Assembly (NCBI RefSeq): GCF_000430705.1
Contig: NZ_AUMN01000001.1
Location: 310,001-374,000 of the forward strand
DNA from: Arthrobacter castelli DSM 16402
Lineage (GTDB): Bacteria > Actinomycetota > Actinomycetes > Actinomycetales > Micrococcaceae
DNA: 64,000 bases
Reading direction: 5' to 3'
Under the pieces are notes generated by a model. It searched no databases, was not told where the DNA came from, and worked only from the letters and a program-made list of their open reading frames with translations. A program made the translations under genes and the position numbers. Shown here in pieces: positions 33,810 to 42,689 of this stretch; position 1 is the stretch's first letter; each line of letters starts with the position of its first letter.

Positions 33810-35417
33810 TTAACGGGCATTTACGAAGCCCGGTCCAAGTCGTCCGGATCCTCGGTGCCGGAGGTCGACGATTCGGGTCGACGATTCGGGTCGTCGCTCC
33901 GAACGCGGGGCCGGACCGGGTCGGGGCGGCGTGTCCCGTAGTGGGCGCGCTGTCCCGGTTCGGGACGCGGCGGATCCTGTTCGCGGCTTGGCAGTTCCAG
34001 GCAGAGGTGGTGCAGTGGAGCGATAAATGCGGCCGGTCGGCGTGACGGTCTCGACCGTATGTCTGGTGCCGGGGATAGGTCTGGATTCGTATCCGGAGGC
34101 CTCTTTCGCCTGGTTGCACCGTTCACACAATCCCTGGCCGTTGTTTTCGGTGGATTGTCCACCGACGCCGTGGGCGAGGATGTGGTCAATGTGGCGGATT
34201 GGCGCATCGCAGTAGGGGGTGCGGCAGGTTTGGTCGCGGGCGATGATCATTCGGCGTAATCCCTTGGGGAAGGTCCGTGCGGTTGAATCCATGCCGATCA
34301 GTTGGCCTGTGCCCGGAGCGGTGTACAGGCGGCGGATCCATACGTCGCTTTCGGCAACGTTTCCTTGCCTGATGCGGTCTGAGCCGGAGCCTGTATCGGT
34401 GCCAGAGTCAGAGTCAGTACCGGTGCCTCCGGCGTCGTCTGTGTTGGCATTCCGGGGTCCAAGGAGGACGTCGCGGGCCCAGCCGGCCGGAACGGTTCCA
34501 TAACCTTGCAGATGCGCCGGTTCGTGATCGCCGGCCAGCAGGGTGCGGTCAGTCATGACGAGTTGGATCTCGATTCCGGCGCCGCCGGCTGCACCGGGCA
34601 AGCCGTCCTGCTGGTGTTCGGGACGGGTGACACGATCCACCAGTGTGTCGGCCATAATCTGGCCCCGTCCACGTGTGTCACCGCTTGCACGCAACTGGTC
34701 GGCGACCCGCTGCAGTGCGGCCTGGACGGCCACGCCTTGGGCGACCGGCAGGAGTCCTGTCACGTAGGTCATCGTGTCCGGCGCCGGCCGGCAGGTAACT
34801 GTCCGCTCCGACGCGGCCTTGGCCGCACGGCGCACCACCGAATGCGGGTCACACCGGTAGGCCTCCTTCTTCGCCATGGCGGCCAGCTTCTTGTTGCCGA
34901 GGCCGTCCAGCGCCCGTGGATCGGCGGCAAGGGCTTCATCGACCCGGCTTCGGTCGGAGGCATCGAGGCAGGCGGTCTCTTTGACCAGGAGGGTCGCCCG
35001 CCACTCATTGAGTACTCCGGACGTGAGGGCGGCCAGGGTATGCGGCATTTCTGCAACCAATGCCTTGGCCGCGCCCAGGTGTTGTCCGCCCGCGTGGGGG
35101 CTGTCCTGCCGTGCCTTGCCGATCTCTCCGGCGACGCCTTCGCCGATTTTGGCTGTACGGACGCCGGCATCGGCTTGAGCCTGGCGTCGTGCCGCGTCAT
35201 AGACAACGGTGGCCCGCGCCTGTGCCGCCGCGGCCGCAGACTTCAACTTCTCCAGGGCGGTGATCCGGTCCAGCAACTCCGCATCGCCGCCGGCCGGCTC
35301 CAGGTCACCCAGCACCATCGCGACATCGTCAACCCAGGAAGAGTCCCGGGTCGCAGGGCTCCCGTTGGTCACTCCGGTGGAATGACCGCCGGTTCCGGAG
35401 GCTGATGAGTGGAACAT
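33810..35417 (-). CDS. DUF222/HNH endonuclease domain protein
   Basis: The 535-residue protein has a helical DUF222 N-terminal region (residues about 40-320) and an HNH nuclease motif near residues 395-440: CRTPYCDAPIRHIDHILAHGVGGQSTENNGQGLCERCNQAKEASGY. This architecture is highly repeated in actinobacterial genomes, often phage- or repeat-linked, with no settled role. An Asp/Thr/Gly-rich spacer separates the domains. A 13-bp tandem duplication (33864-33889) shifts the frame in the last 20 codons; without it the protein would end in TSGTEDPDDLDRAS at 33821. It converges on the OpuC operon 4 bases away. Confidence 0.85.
   Translation of the reverse strand: MFHSSASGTGGHSTGVTNGSPATRDSSWVDDVAMVLGDLEPAGGDAELLDRITALEKLKSAAAAAQARATVVYDAARRQAQADAGVRTAKIGEGVAGEIGKARQDSPHAGGQHLGAAKALVAEMPHTLAALTSGVLNEWRATLLVKETACLDASDRSRVDEALAADPRALDGLGNKKLAAMAKKEAYRCDPHSVVRRAAKAASERTVTCRPAPDTMTYVTGLLPVAQGVAVQAALQRVADQLRASGDTRGRGQIMADTLVDRVTRPEHQQDGLPGAAGGAGIEIQLVMTDRTLLAGDHEPAHLQGYGTVPAGWARDVLLGPRNANTDDAGGTGTDSDSGTDTGSGSDRIRQGNVAESDVWIRRLYTAPGTGQLIGMDSTARTFPKGLRRMIIARDQTCRTPYCDAPIRHIDHILAHGVGGQSTENNGQGLCERCNQAKEASGYESRPIPGTRHTVETVTPTGRIYRSTAPPLPGTAKPRTGSAASRTGTARPLRDTPPRPGPAPRSERRPESSTRIVDLRHRGSGRLGPGFVNAR
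33864..33889. repeat. 13-bp tandem duplication in the HNH gene tail
   Basis: GTCGACGATTCGG occurs twice in direct succession (33864-33876, 33877-33889), followed by GTCG, the start of a third copy. Thirteen is not a multiple of three, so the duplication changes the reading frame of the C-terminus of the HNH protein. Confidence 0.9.
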
Positions 35418-35520
35418 ACATTCGAGATTATCCGGGCCGGCAACAACCTTCTACGGGCTACTGCCGCCATGTGGACAAATCCATGGTCACGCAAGGCGGT
35501 GGAGGACAAGAGGGACGGAA

Positions 35521-37041
35521 TTACGCCTCGACGAACCGCCCCACGTTGGCCTGTGCATTCACCCCGGGCAGCGCTCGGGCGAACATCCGGTAGTAGGCCA
35601 GTTCCTCGCCGGTGCGTAGCGGCGGTTGGAGCACATCGCGCTCCCGCGCCAAGTCGTCGTCGCTGACCGTACCGCCGAAGTGAGCGCGGAGCACATCGTT
35701 CATGCCGGTGCCCTGTCCGAATTGTTCCTTGGGCCGCCACAACACCTCGTCGGGCAGCCATCCATTGAACGCAGTGCGCAGCAGCCACTTGGCGATGCGG
35801 TCGTCGCTGGTGAGCTTCCACGCCGGCGGCAGCGCCAGCGCCAGCTCGACCAGGTCCAGATCCAGGAAGGGCAGCCGCGGCTCAAGCCCGTGCGCGGCTG
35901 TGACCCGGTCCACGCGCTGCAGCCCGCCGATGTGCAGTCCCTCGATGGTCTCCAGCAGGTCTTCGTGCAGCGCTTCACCGCTGTCGTGCTGACCGTAGTG
36001 GGTGTAGCCCGCGAAGAGTTCGTCGGCCCCTTCGCCCGCCAGCACAATCTTCACCTCGGCCGCCGCCAGCTTGGCCACCATGTAGTTGGGCACGGCACTG
36101 TGCACCAGCGTCGGGTCGAACGACTCCAGCGAGGCGATCACCTCGGGAACCAGGTCGATGGCGTCGTCGGCGGTGTAGACGAGTTCGCGATGGTCGCTGC
36201 CCACGTGTTCGGCCACCAACCGGGCAGCCACCAGGTCGGCGCTGCCTTCCAGCCCGGCGGCGAAGGTCTTCAGCTTGGTTCCTTGTTTCTCCGCCTTCCG
36301 GGCCGCGATGGCCGTGACCACGCTGGAGTCCACCCCACCCGAGAGCAGCACCCCGGCCGGTACATCGGCCTCCATGGCGCTGTCCACGGCACGCACAAGC
36401 GTTTCGCGGATGGCATCGAACACCCACCGCGGCGGCTCCTCGTCGGGCTCGCGGCTCTTCAGCAGCACCGGCGCTCCGGTCGGGAACTCGGGGCGGGCAA
36501 CCAACCCGTCGTCGGGCGTCCAGATCTGTCCGGGAGGGAACGGCTTGACGTCGGCAGACCAGTCGGCGTCGAAAGCCTTCAGTTCCGACGCGAACACTAC
36601 GGTCTCCCCGCGCCGCGCCCAGTACAGGGGAGTAACGCCGAGCGGGTCGCGGGACACCGCGAACCGGCCATCCTCGGCGGCGATGATCAGCGCATAGGTT
36701 CCCCACAGCTTCTCGAACGCGGTAGTGCCCCTGGCATCGAACAGCTGCAGTGCCGCTTCGAGATCGGAACGGGTGGAGAACCGCTCGGCGCCCAGCACAC
36801 TGCGGATCCGGTCGTGGTTGTACACCTCACCATCACCGACCAGCCACACACTCTGTGAACCGTTGGACAACGGCTGGCCTTCGCCGCCGGGCGCGACAAT
36901 CTCCAGGTTCCGGCTGCCCAGCCACGCCGAACCGACCTGGCGCTGTCCCTCGCCATCCGGGCCACGATGGGCGAGCCGGGCAAGCATCCGCTGACCCATG
37001 GCCGGATCGGAGGGGTGGTGTATTGCGACAATGCCTGACAT
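35521..37041 (-). CDS. Asparagine synthetase B-like protein with Ser in place of catalytic Cys
   Basis: The 506-residue protein has the class II glutamine amidotransferase domain (residues 1-190: LARLAHRGPDGEG, GDGEVYNH, SRDPLGVTPLYWARRG) and the asparagine synthetase ATP-pyrophosphatase domain (PAGVLLSGGVDSSVVTAIAARKA, LAGEGADELFAGYTHYG). The N-terminal nucleophile of the glutaminase is Cys in functional enzymes (MCGI), but codon 2 here is TCA (Ser): MSGIVAIHH. It would therefore be expected to use free ammonia, or to act on another substrate. The reading frame is otherwise complete, so this is unlikely to be simple decay. Confidence 0.87.
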   Translation of the reverse strand: MSGIVAIHHPSDPAMGQRMLARLAHRGPDGEGQRQVGSAWLGSRNLEIVAPGGEGQPLSNGSQSVWLVGDGEVYNHDRIRSVLGAERFSTRSDLEAALQLFDARGTTAFEKLWGTYALIIAAEDGRFAVSRDPLGVTPLYWARRGETVVFASELKAFDADWSADVKPFPPGQIWTPDDGLVARPEFPTGAPVLLKSREPDEEPPRWVFDAIRETLVRAVDSAMEADVPAGVLLSGGVDSSVVTAIAARKAEKQGTKLKTFAAGLEGSADLVAARLVAEHVGSDHRELVYTADDAIDLVPEVIASLESFDPTLVHSAVPNYMVAKLAAAEVKIVLAGEGADELFAGYTHYGQHDSGEALHEDLLETIEGLHIGGLQRVDRVTAAHGLEPRLPFLDLDLVELALALPPAWKLTSDDRIAKWLLRTAFNGWLPDEVLWRPKEQFGQGTGMNDVLRAHFGGTVSDDDLARERDVLQPPLRTGEELAYYRMFARALPGVNAQANVGRFVEA

Positions 37042-37339
37042 CGATCTCTCCTGGAATAGTTCGTTTCCTCGAGTTTAGACATGAATCTGCCGGTGGAGAC
37101 CGTTGCGGCCGAAACGCTGGATTCCACTGCGCCTTGACCCGGTGCGTCGTTGCGCACTGTCCGGCACTATGATCAGGTGGAATAGGTGCCCGGCGCCGCT
37201 CCGGAGGGATGGAGACTTCCGCGTCTATCCTTCCAAGGGCATTGAATGCTGCTGGTGATCCGCCGAATGGAGCCGCCGGACTCAAATCTACACGTACGTC
37301 AGGGCAGCTAGACCTGCCTTGAAGGGATGGAGCATACCT

Positions 37340-38944
37340 GTGACTGCCACGACGACGAGCCCGGAGAAGGCCGCGGGCCCGGATATCCGGTTCGAGGCGG
37401 GACGCCGGCGCACGTTTGCCGTGATTTCGCACCCGGACGCTGGCAAATCCACGCTGACGGAGGCCCTGGCATTACACGCACGGCTGATCCAGGATGCAGG
37501 GGTGACCCATGGGAAGGCCAGCCGGCACGGCACTGTCTCGGACTGGATGGGTGTGGAGCGCGACCGCGGGATATCCATCAGTTCGGCCGCGCTGCAGTTC
37601 GAACACCACGGAACCGTCTTGAACCTGGTCGATACACCCGGCCACGCCGATTTCTCCGAGGACACATACCGCGTCCTGGCCGCGGTGGACTGTGCTGTGA
37701 TGCTCATCGACGCCGCAAAGGGTTTTGAGCCCCAGACGCTCAAACTCCTCCAGGTGTGCAAACAGCGGGGCCTGCCCATTGTGACGGTGATTAATAAGTG
37801 GGACCGGCCCGGACTTGATGCGTTGGAACTCATCGATGAGGTCGGCCGACGCACGGACATGCTGCCGGTGCCGCTGACCTGGCCGGCCGGATCTGCCGAC
37901 AGCTTCGAGGGCCTGATCGATCTTCGCCATGATCAGTCGATCGGACTGGAAGCGGTTGAGGGCGGAGCGCTGCCCGCCCGCGAGAGCGACGTCAGCGTAT
38001 CGGAGCTGCCGGATGAGTCCGCCGCGTTGTGGGAAGCAGCCGAGGAATCGGCAGAGCTGGTGGGATCGGCGAACGGCGGATTCAGCCCGGAAGCGTTCCG
38101 CGCTGCCGAACAAACCCCGGTCCTATTCACGGCGGCCGCACGAAATTATGGTGTCCGGCAACTGTTGGACGTGATCGGCGAGCTCGCGCCTCCGGCCGTG
38201 ACACGGACATCGGTCCACGGTGAACCACGGGATGTGGACAGCGATTTTTCCGGGTTTGTTTTCAAGGTCCAATCCGGCCAGAATTCTGCGCATCGGGACC
38301 ATATTGCATTCATGCGGATCTGTTCAGGGATGTTCGAGCGGGGCATGGTGGTGACCAACGCCCGCACTAAGAAGCCTTTCGCCACGAAGTACGCCCACCG
38401 GATGGTGGGCCGGTCCCGCCAGGGGGTGGACACCGCCTGTCCCGGGGACGTCGTGGGGCTGGTCAATGCCGCAAGTCTGCGAGTTGGAGACACCTTGTAC
38501 AGCGGGGAGCCGGTGGAATTCGCCGGGATTCCGCACTTCGCCCCGGAACATTTCACTGTGGCGCGTGCGCTTGACCCCGGACGTTATAAGCAGTTCCAGC
38601 GCGGCATCGGGCAGCTCGAGCACGAAGGCGTTGTGCAGGTGTTCCGGTCGGAGCGCCGCGGTGACCAAGCGCCGGTGCTGGCCGCCGTCGGCCCGCTTCA
38701 GTTCGAAGTTGCCGAACAACGGATGCGCGAAGAATTCGGTGCTCCGGTCAAACTCGAGGCACTTGACTACACCTTGATCCGAACCTTGGCCGAAGGCGCC
38801 AATACTGCGCCGCTGTCCTTTCGCGGCGGCGAAACCCTTCACCGCGGCGACGGGGAAGTGGTGGCGCTCTTCGCGGACCGGTTCAAGCTGACGCACTTTG
38901 ACGAAGACTTTCCGGACGTGTCGATGAAGGTTGTTGGTCTCTGA
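37340..38944 (+). CDS. prfC: Peptide chain release factor 3
   Basis: This 534-residue translational GTPase recycles RF1/RF2 from the ribosome after termination. It has the G1 motif ISHPDAGKSTLTEAL, VDTPGHADFSEDTYRVL (G3) and NKWDRPG (G4), plus the RF3-specific SGFVFKVQSGQNSAHRDHIAFMRICSGMFERGM and HFAPEHFTVARALDPGRYKQFQRGIGQLEHEGVVQVF. GTG 37340 has GGATGGAG upstream; a longer frame to 37319 lacks support. It stands alone. RF3 is not universal in actinobacteria, so its presence is mildly informative. Confidence 0.93.
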   Translation: MTATTTSPEKAAGPDIRFEAGRRRTFAVISHPDAGKSTLTEALALHARLIQDAGVTHGKASRHGTVSDWMGVERDRGISISSAALQFEHHGTVLNLVDTPGHADFSEDTYRVLAAVDCAVMLIDAAKGFEPQTLKLLQVCKQRGLPIVTVINKWDRPGLDALELIDEVGRRTDMLPVPLTWPAGSADSFEGLIDLRHDQSIGLEAVEGGALPARESDVSVSELPDESAALWEAAEESAELVGSANGGFSPEAFRAAEQTPVLFTAAARNYGVRQLLDVIGELAPPAVTRTSVHGEPRDVDSDFSGFVFKVQSGQNSAHRDHIAFMRICSGMFERGMVVTNARTKKPFATKYAHRMVGRSRQGVDTACPGDVVGLVNAASLRVGDTLYSGEPVEFAGIPHFAPEHFTVARALDPGRYKQFQRGIGQLEHEGVVQVFRSERRGDQAPVLAAVGPLQFEVAEQRMREEFGAPVKLEALDYTLIRTLAEGANTAPLSFRGGETLHRGDGEVVALFADRFKLTHFDEDFPDVSMKVVGL

Positions 38945-39043
38945 GGCATCAGCGTGAGTTACTTCCGACACAGTGACCCTCGGCGTGACGATGGGCCGCT
39001 CTTCGTCGGAGACGATACGCAGATAGATGCTTCGCAGCGGCCG

Positions 39044-39259
39044 TCATCGGTAAATGTCACTGCGGCGGTCGATGTGCACTACTTCCAGCCAGTGTTCGTC
39101 CTCAACGATTGCATAGACGATTCGATAGTCCCCGGGCCGGGCTGACCGCAGGCCCGCCAACTCCGCGCGGAGTGGCTTTCCGACCCGCGGCGGGTTCTCG
39201 GCAAGCGGACCGAAAATGAACTCGACACACTGCCAGCACTGTATGGGAACCGGATTCAA
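39044..39259 (-). pseudogene. RelE/ParE-like toxin, N-terminally truncated, no antitoxin
   Basis: Residues VEFIFGPLAENPPRVGKPLRAELAGLRSARPGDYRIVYAIVEDEHWLEVVHIDRRSDIYR match the second and larger part of a RelE-superfamily mRNA interferase of about 85 residues. The first 25 residues (with the initial beta strand and helix) are replaced by a short unrelated start (TTG 39259, LNPVPIQCWQC). There is no room for an antitoxin gene before tctA. It is probably a decayed remnant, though the conserved C-terminal catalytic segment is intact. Confidence 0.6.
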
Positions 39260-39375
39260 TATTGAGGGTCGGCCTTAAGCGGCTGAGGGCCCCGCAGCTC
39301 CTGGCCGCGGGACCCTCAGTGATCCATAACAGGGAACCCGTCCCTGTCTTCGTTTACAGTTTACGGCCGATGCAA

Positions 39376-40911
39376 CTACGCGTCGACCAGTTCCCGATCT
39401 TGCTGCTGTGCCTCTGCCTTACGCCGCCGCAGATGCTGGACGGCGCTGAAGATCAGACCTGCGGCCAGCACGATATACAGGGTGATTGTGAACGGGCTGC
39501 TTACCAGCACGCCCAGATCACCTTCCGACACGGACAGCGCCCGGCGCAGTTCGGTTTCGGCCAGCGGCCCGAGGATCACTGCGATCAGCACCGGCGCCAC
39601 GGGGAATGCGTACCGGCGCATCACAAACCCGAGCAGGCCAATGCCCAGCAGCAGCCACAGATCGATCGTCGAGGAGCTGATGGCATAGACGCCGAGCATG
39701 GCCAGCACCGTGATGGATGCGTAGAGGTAATGCCGTGGGATCAGCAGCAGCTTCGCCCACAGCGCCGCGAACTGCAGGTTCAGCACCAGCAGCACCACAA
39801 GGCCGATGAACATGGAGGCCAGCAGCGGCCATACCAGGTCGGCGCCGCGCTCGAACAACAGTGGCCCGGGCTGCAGTCCGTATTGCTGGAAGGCGGCGAG
39901 CATGATGGCGGCAGTGGCCGACGTCGGCAGTCCGAGGGCGAGCAGGGCGCCCATGGCCGTTCCCGCCGTCGCGTTGGACGCCGCTTCCGGAGCGGCCAGG
40001 CCCTTGATGGAGCCGGTGGTGCCGAAGTCCGTGTCGCCGTTGCGCTGGGCCAGCTTCTTCTCTGTGCCATAGGCCAGGAAGGTCGGAACTTCGGATCCGC
40101 CGGCCGGGATGACGCCGAACGGCAGCCCGAAACCGGCGCCGCGCAGCCACGCCGGCAGCGCCTTCTTGAACTCGGACGGCCGCAGCCACGGCCGGCCGCT
40201 GGGCCTGATCTGGCTGTGGTTCGGATCGCGGTGGATGCGCGAGGCGACGCTGATTACTTCGCCCAGGGCCAGCAGTCCCACCGTGATCACGATGATGGAG
40301 ATACCGTCGAACAGCTGAGGCAGCCCCAGGGTGAACCGCGAAGTCCCGCTCGGTCCGTCCACGCCGACAACGGACAGTGCCAGACCGATGCCCAGCGCCG
40401 CCAAGCCTTTGATCATGGAGTCGGAGACGACGGCGGAGATCGCCAGGAACGCGAACGCGGCCAGTGCGAAGTATTCGGCAGGGCCGAACAGGGTGGCCAT
40501 CTGTGCCAGCACCGGGGCGAAGAACACCACCACGGTGGTCGCGAGCAGGCCGCCGATGAAGGCGCCGATCGCCGCCGTCGCCAAGGCCTTGGCAGCGCGT
40601 CCGTCCTTGGCCAGCTTGTGGCCTTCGATGCTGGAGGCGATAGCCGAGGAATTGCCCGGGGTGTTGAGCAGAATGCCGGACGTGGAGTCACCGAACAGCC
40701 CGCCGAAGTACACCCCGGCGAACATGATGAAGGCCGCGGTCGGATCAAGCGAGAAGGTCACCGGCAGCAGCAGGGCCACGGCCATCGCCGAACCCAGCCC
40801 GGGCAGCACGCCGACGGCGGTTCCCAGCACCGCGCCGACGACCACCCACAGCAGGTTGATCGGGGTCAGCGCATCGGCAAACCCGTCGAACAGCAGGTTC
40901 AAGGATTCCAT
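39376..40911 (-). CDS. tctA: Tripartite tricarboxylate transporter, large membrane subunit
   Basis: The 511-residue protein has 11-12 membrane segments and the TctA signatures: VLPGLGSAMAVALLLPVTFSLDPTAAFIMFAGVYFGGLFGDSTSGILLNTPGNSSAIASSIEGHKLAKDGRAAKAL in the first half, and FGVIPAGGSEVPTFLAYGTEKKL in the second. It forms the pore of a tricarboxylate (citrate/tricarballylate) importer driven by an ion gradient. It is the third gene of the tctC-tctB-tctA operon; its ATG directly follows the tctB stop. Confidence 0.93.
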   Translation of the reverse strand: MESLNLLFDGFADALTPINLLWVVVGAVLGTAVGVLPGLGSAMAVALLLPVTFSLDPTAAFIMFAGVYFGGLFGDSTSGILLNTPGNSSAIASSIEGHKLAKDGRAAKALATAAIGAFIGGLLATTVVVFFAPVLAQMATLFGPAEYFALAAFAFLAISAVVSDSMIKGLAALGIGLALSVVGVDGPSGTSRFTLGLPQLFDGISIIVITVGLLALGEVISVASRIHRDPNHSQIRPSGRPWLRPSEFKKALPAWLRGAGFGLPFGVIPAGGSEVPTFLAYGTEKKLAQRNGDTDFGTTGSIKGLAAPEAASNATAGTAMGALLALGLPTSATAAIMLAAFQQYGLQPGPLLFERGADLVWPLLASMFIGLVVLLVLNLQFAALWAKLLLIPRHYLYASITVLAMLGVYAISSSTIDLWLLLGIGLLGFVMRRYAFPVAPVLIAVILGPLAETELRRALSVSEGDLGVLVSSPFTITLYIVLAAGLIFSAVQHLRRRKAEAQQQDRELVDA

Positions 40912-41562
40912 TTAGAGCACACCTTCCAGGAAGCCGGACGGCAGGTTCAGGCCGAGCAGCGCGTTGAACGCCAGCTGGATGGCCGAAGAAAAGAGGATCG
41001 CAAGGCTCGCGTCGAACAGCCGGCGCTTGCTTCCCAGCACAAAACAGACCATCCAGAACAGGAAGGCGGCGCTGAGGATCCAGCCGGCAATCGGGAGCAG
41101 CAGGATGAAGGCCACGATGGAGCCGACCAGGATGCCGACGGTCTTCCAGTCCGTGTAGGTCTTCGGTTCCGGTGTCTTTGGATCGGGCGTCGCGCCGTCG
41201 GCATCGGGGTCGAGCGCATCGGTGTCGTCCGGCCCGGATTCGTCAGCCGCTGCCTCTTTGCCCCGCGCCGGGTTGCGCAGGATCTGGAAGCCCAGCACAC
41301 CGGCGACGGCGTAGAGCATGACGCAAATGATCGTCGGGAAGAACTTCGGGCCGGGCACGGTGTCGCCGGCTACGTCCATCGTGACGGTTCCCACGGTCAG
41401 GAAGATCGCCACCGCCAACACCAGCGCCACGACAACGAGTTCGCTGCGCCCGGTCCAAAAGGACCGCTTCGGTGCCGGTGCGGCAGGTTCAGTATTGGTG
41501 TCTGCTCCGTCCGTGCCCGTGCCCGTGTCCGGACGGGTTGCTGTCTTGTCAGTGATGCTCAT
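40912..41562 (-). CDS. tctB: Tripartite tricarboxylate transporter, small membrane subunit
   Basis: The 216-residue protein has four membrane helices (LVVVALVLAVAIFLTVGTVTM, FFPTIICVMLYAVAGVLGF, VGILVGSIVAFILLLPIAGWILSAAFLFW and a final helix). A charged loop of about 55 residues (EAAADESGPDDTDALDPDADGATPDPKTPEPKTY) sits between them. The pattern is that of TctB. It overlaps tctC by 4 bases and adjoins tctA directly. The long hydrophilic tail at the N-terminus (about 40 residues) is Thr/Ala/Pro-rich. Confidence 0.88.
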   Translation of the reverse strand: MSITDKTATRPDTGTGTDGADTNTEPAAPAPKRSFWTGRSELVVVALVLAVAIFLTVGTVTMDVAGDTVPGPKFFPTIICVMLYAVAGVLGFQILRNPARGKEAAADESGPDDTDALDPDADGATPDPKTPEPKTYTDWKTVGILVGSIVAFILLLPIAGWILSAAFLFWMVCFVLGSKRRLFDASLAILFSSAIQLAFNALLGLNLPSGFLEGVL

Positions 41563-42542
41563 AGTCCCAGATCTTCCACAATTGATTTGGTGCGCCGGAT
41601 TTCCTTGTCGAGGAATTTGTCGAGTTCATCTCCGGTCATGAAGCTGTCGGTCCAGTTGTTGCGCTCCAGCGCGTCCTGCCACTCGGGGGTCTTGCGGGTC
41701 TCGGACATGATCTCCACGAACTCCGCCTTTTCCTCCTCGGTGATCCCCGGTGCGGCGGCCACGCCCCGCCAGTTCGCCATCGAAGCGTCGACACCCTGTT
41801 CCTTGAAGGTCGGAACGTCGATGTCGGGCAGCGGCTTGGGGGCGGAGATGGCCAGCGGGCGCAGGTTTCCGGCCTCAATCTGCGGGGCGACCTCGTTGTA
41901 GCCGGACATGCCGGCCGTCGTCGTGCCCGAAATCATCGCCGTCAGCGCTTCACCGCCGCCGGAATAGGCCACATAATTGACCTTTTCGGGATCGATCCCC
42001 ACCTTCTTCGCCACCAGACCGGTCATCAGGTGGTCGATCGAACCCAGCGACCCGCCGGCGATAGAGGTTCCGCCGGGATCTTTTTTCCACGCGGTGAGGA
42101 AGTCCTCAAGGGTCTTGTAGGGGGAGTCCGCCGGGACCACCAGGGCCGCATAGTCATCGGAAACCCGTGCAATCGGGACGATGTCTTCCATGGTCTCGGG
42201 TGAGTCGGCGAGCTGGATGGCGCCGATCATCACCCCGCCGGTGACCATCAACATGTCATTGCGGCCCTCCATCTGGACGAACTGGCTCAACCCGATCGTG
42301 CCGCCGGCACCGGGGACGTTGACCACTTGGACATTATTGACAACGCCGTTGGCGCGCATCGCCTGCTGGTTTTCGCGGGCAAAGCTGTCCCAGCCGCCGC
42401 CGGGGGAGGCCGGCGCCATCAAGGTGAGCTTTGTTCTGGCAGTTGCGCCACCGCCGGCCGAAGCTGCATTGACGAAGGCCAGCGCGGCTATCACGACGAC
42501 GGCCACCGAGTAGACGGTCCGCCGTATTGGGTGTTTTCTCAT
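41559..42542 (-). CDS. tctC: Tripartite tricarboxylate transporter, substrate-binding protein
   Basis: The 327-residue exported protein has a signal peptide (MRKHPIRRTVYSVAVVVIAALAFVNAASA) followed by the TctC/BugT fold: TLMAPASPGGGWDSFARENQQAM, VVNVPGAGGTIGLSQFVQMEGRNDMLMVTGGVMIG and GTSIAGGSLGSIDHLMTGLVAKKVG. It captures the tricarboxylate outside the membrane. It is the first gene of the operon. ATG 42542 is chosen; TTG 42545 is an alternative. A GAGG element lies 11 bases upstream. Confidence 0.9.
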   Translation of the reverse strand: MRKHPIRRTVYSVAVVVIAALAFVNAASAGGGATARTKLTLMAPASPGGGWDSFARENQQAMRANGVVNNVQVVNVPGAGGTIGLSQFVQMEGRNDMLMVTGGVMIGAIQLADSPETMEDIVPIARVSDDYAALVVPADSPYKTLEDFLTAWKKDPGGTSIAGGSLGSIDHLMTGLVAKKVGIDPEKVNYVAYSGGGEALTAMISGTTTAGMSGYNEVAPQIEAGNLRPLAISAPKPLPDIDVPTFKEQGVDASMANWRGVAAAPGITEEEKAEFVEIMSETRKTPEWQDALERNNWTDSFMTGDELDKFLDKEIRRTKSIVEDLGL

Positions 42543-42628
42543 CAAGTTCCGTAACCTCTGTGTTGGATCTCCTCGTTGACTGGTTAATCACAGTGACAGA
42601 GATGTGAGCCGCAACACGGCGAAATTCC

Positions 42629-42665
42629 GGTTCTGAAAATAGAACCCAGTATTGAAACTTAAGTT
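42629..42665. promoter_or_regulatory. Inverted repeats between tctC and the sensor kinase gene
   Basis: GGTTCT-6-AGAACC (42629-42646) and the perfect 10-base palindrome AACTTAAGTT (42656-42665) lie between divergent starts at 42542 and 42690. They are candidate binding sites for the response regulator encoded two genes away or for RNA polymerase elements of the sensor gene. Confidence 0.4.
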
Positions 42666-42689
42666 CACGGCCGCGACGTTAAGGTTCGG

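Noticed and set aside
39262-41901. An 879-codon open frame on the plus strand opposite tctA, tctB and tctC
   Set aside because: Its sequence is Gln/Arg/Gly-rich with no family features, typical of an antisense frame in high-G+C DNA; the minus strand carries three clear transporter genes.
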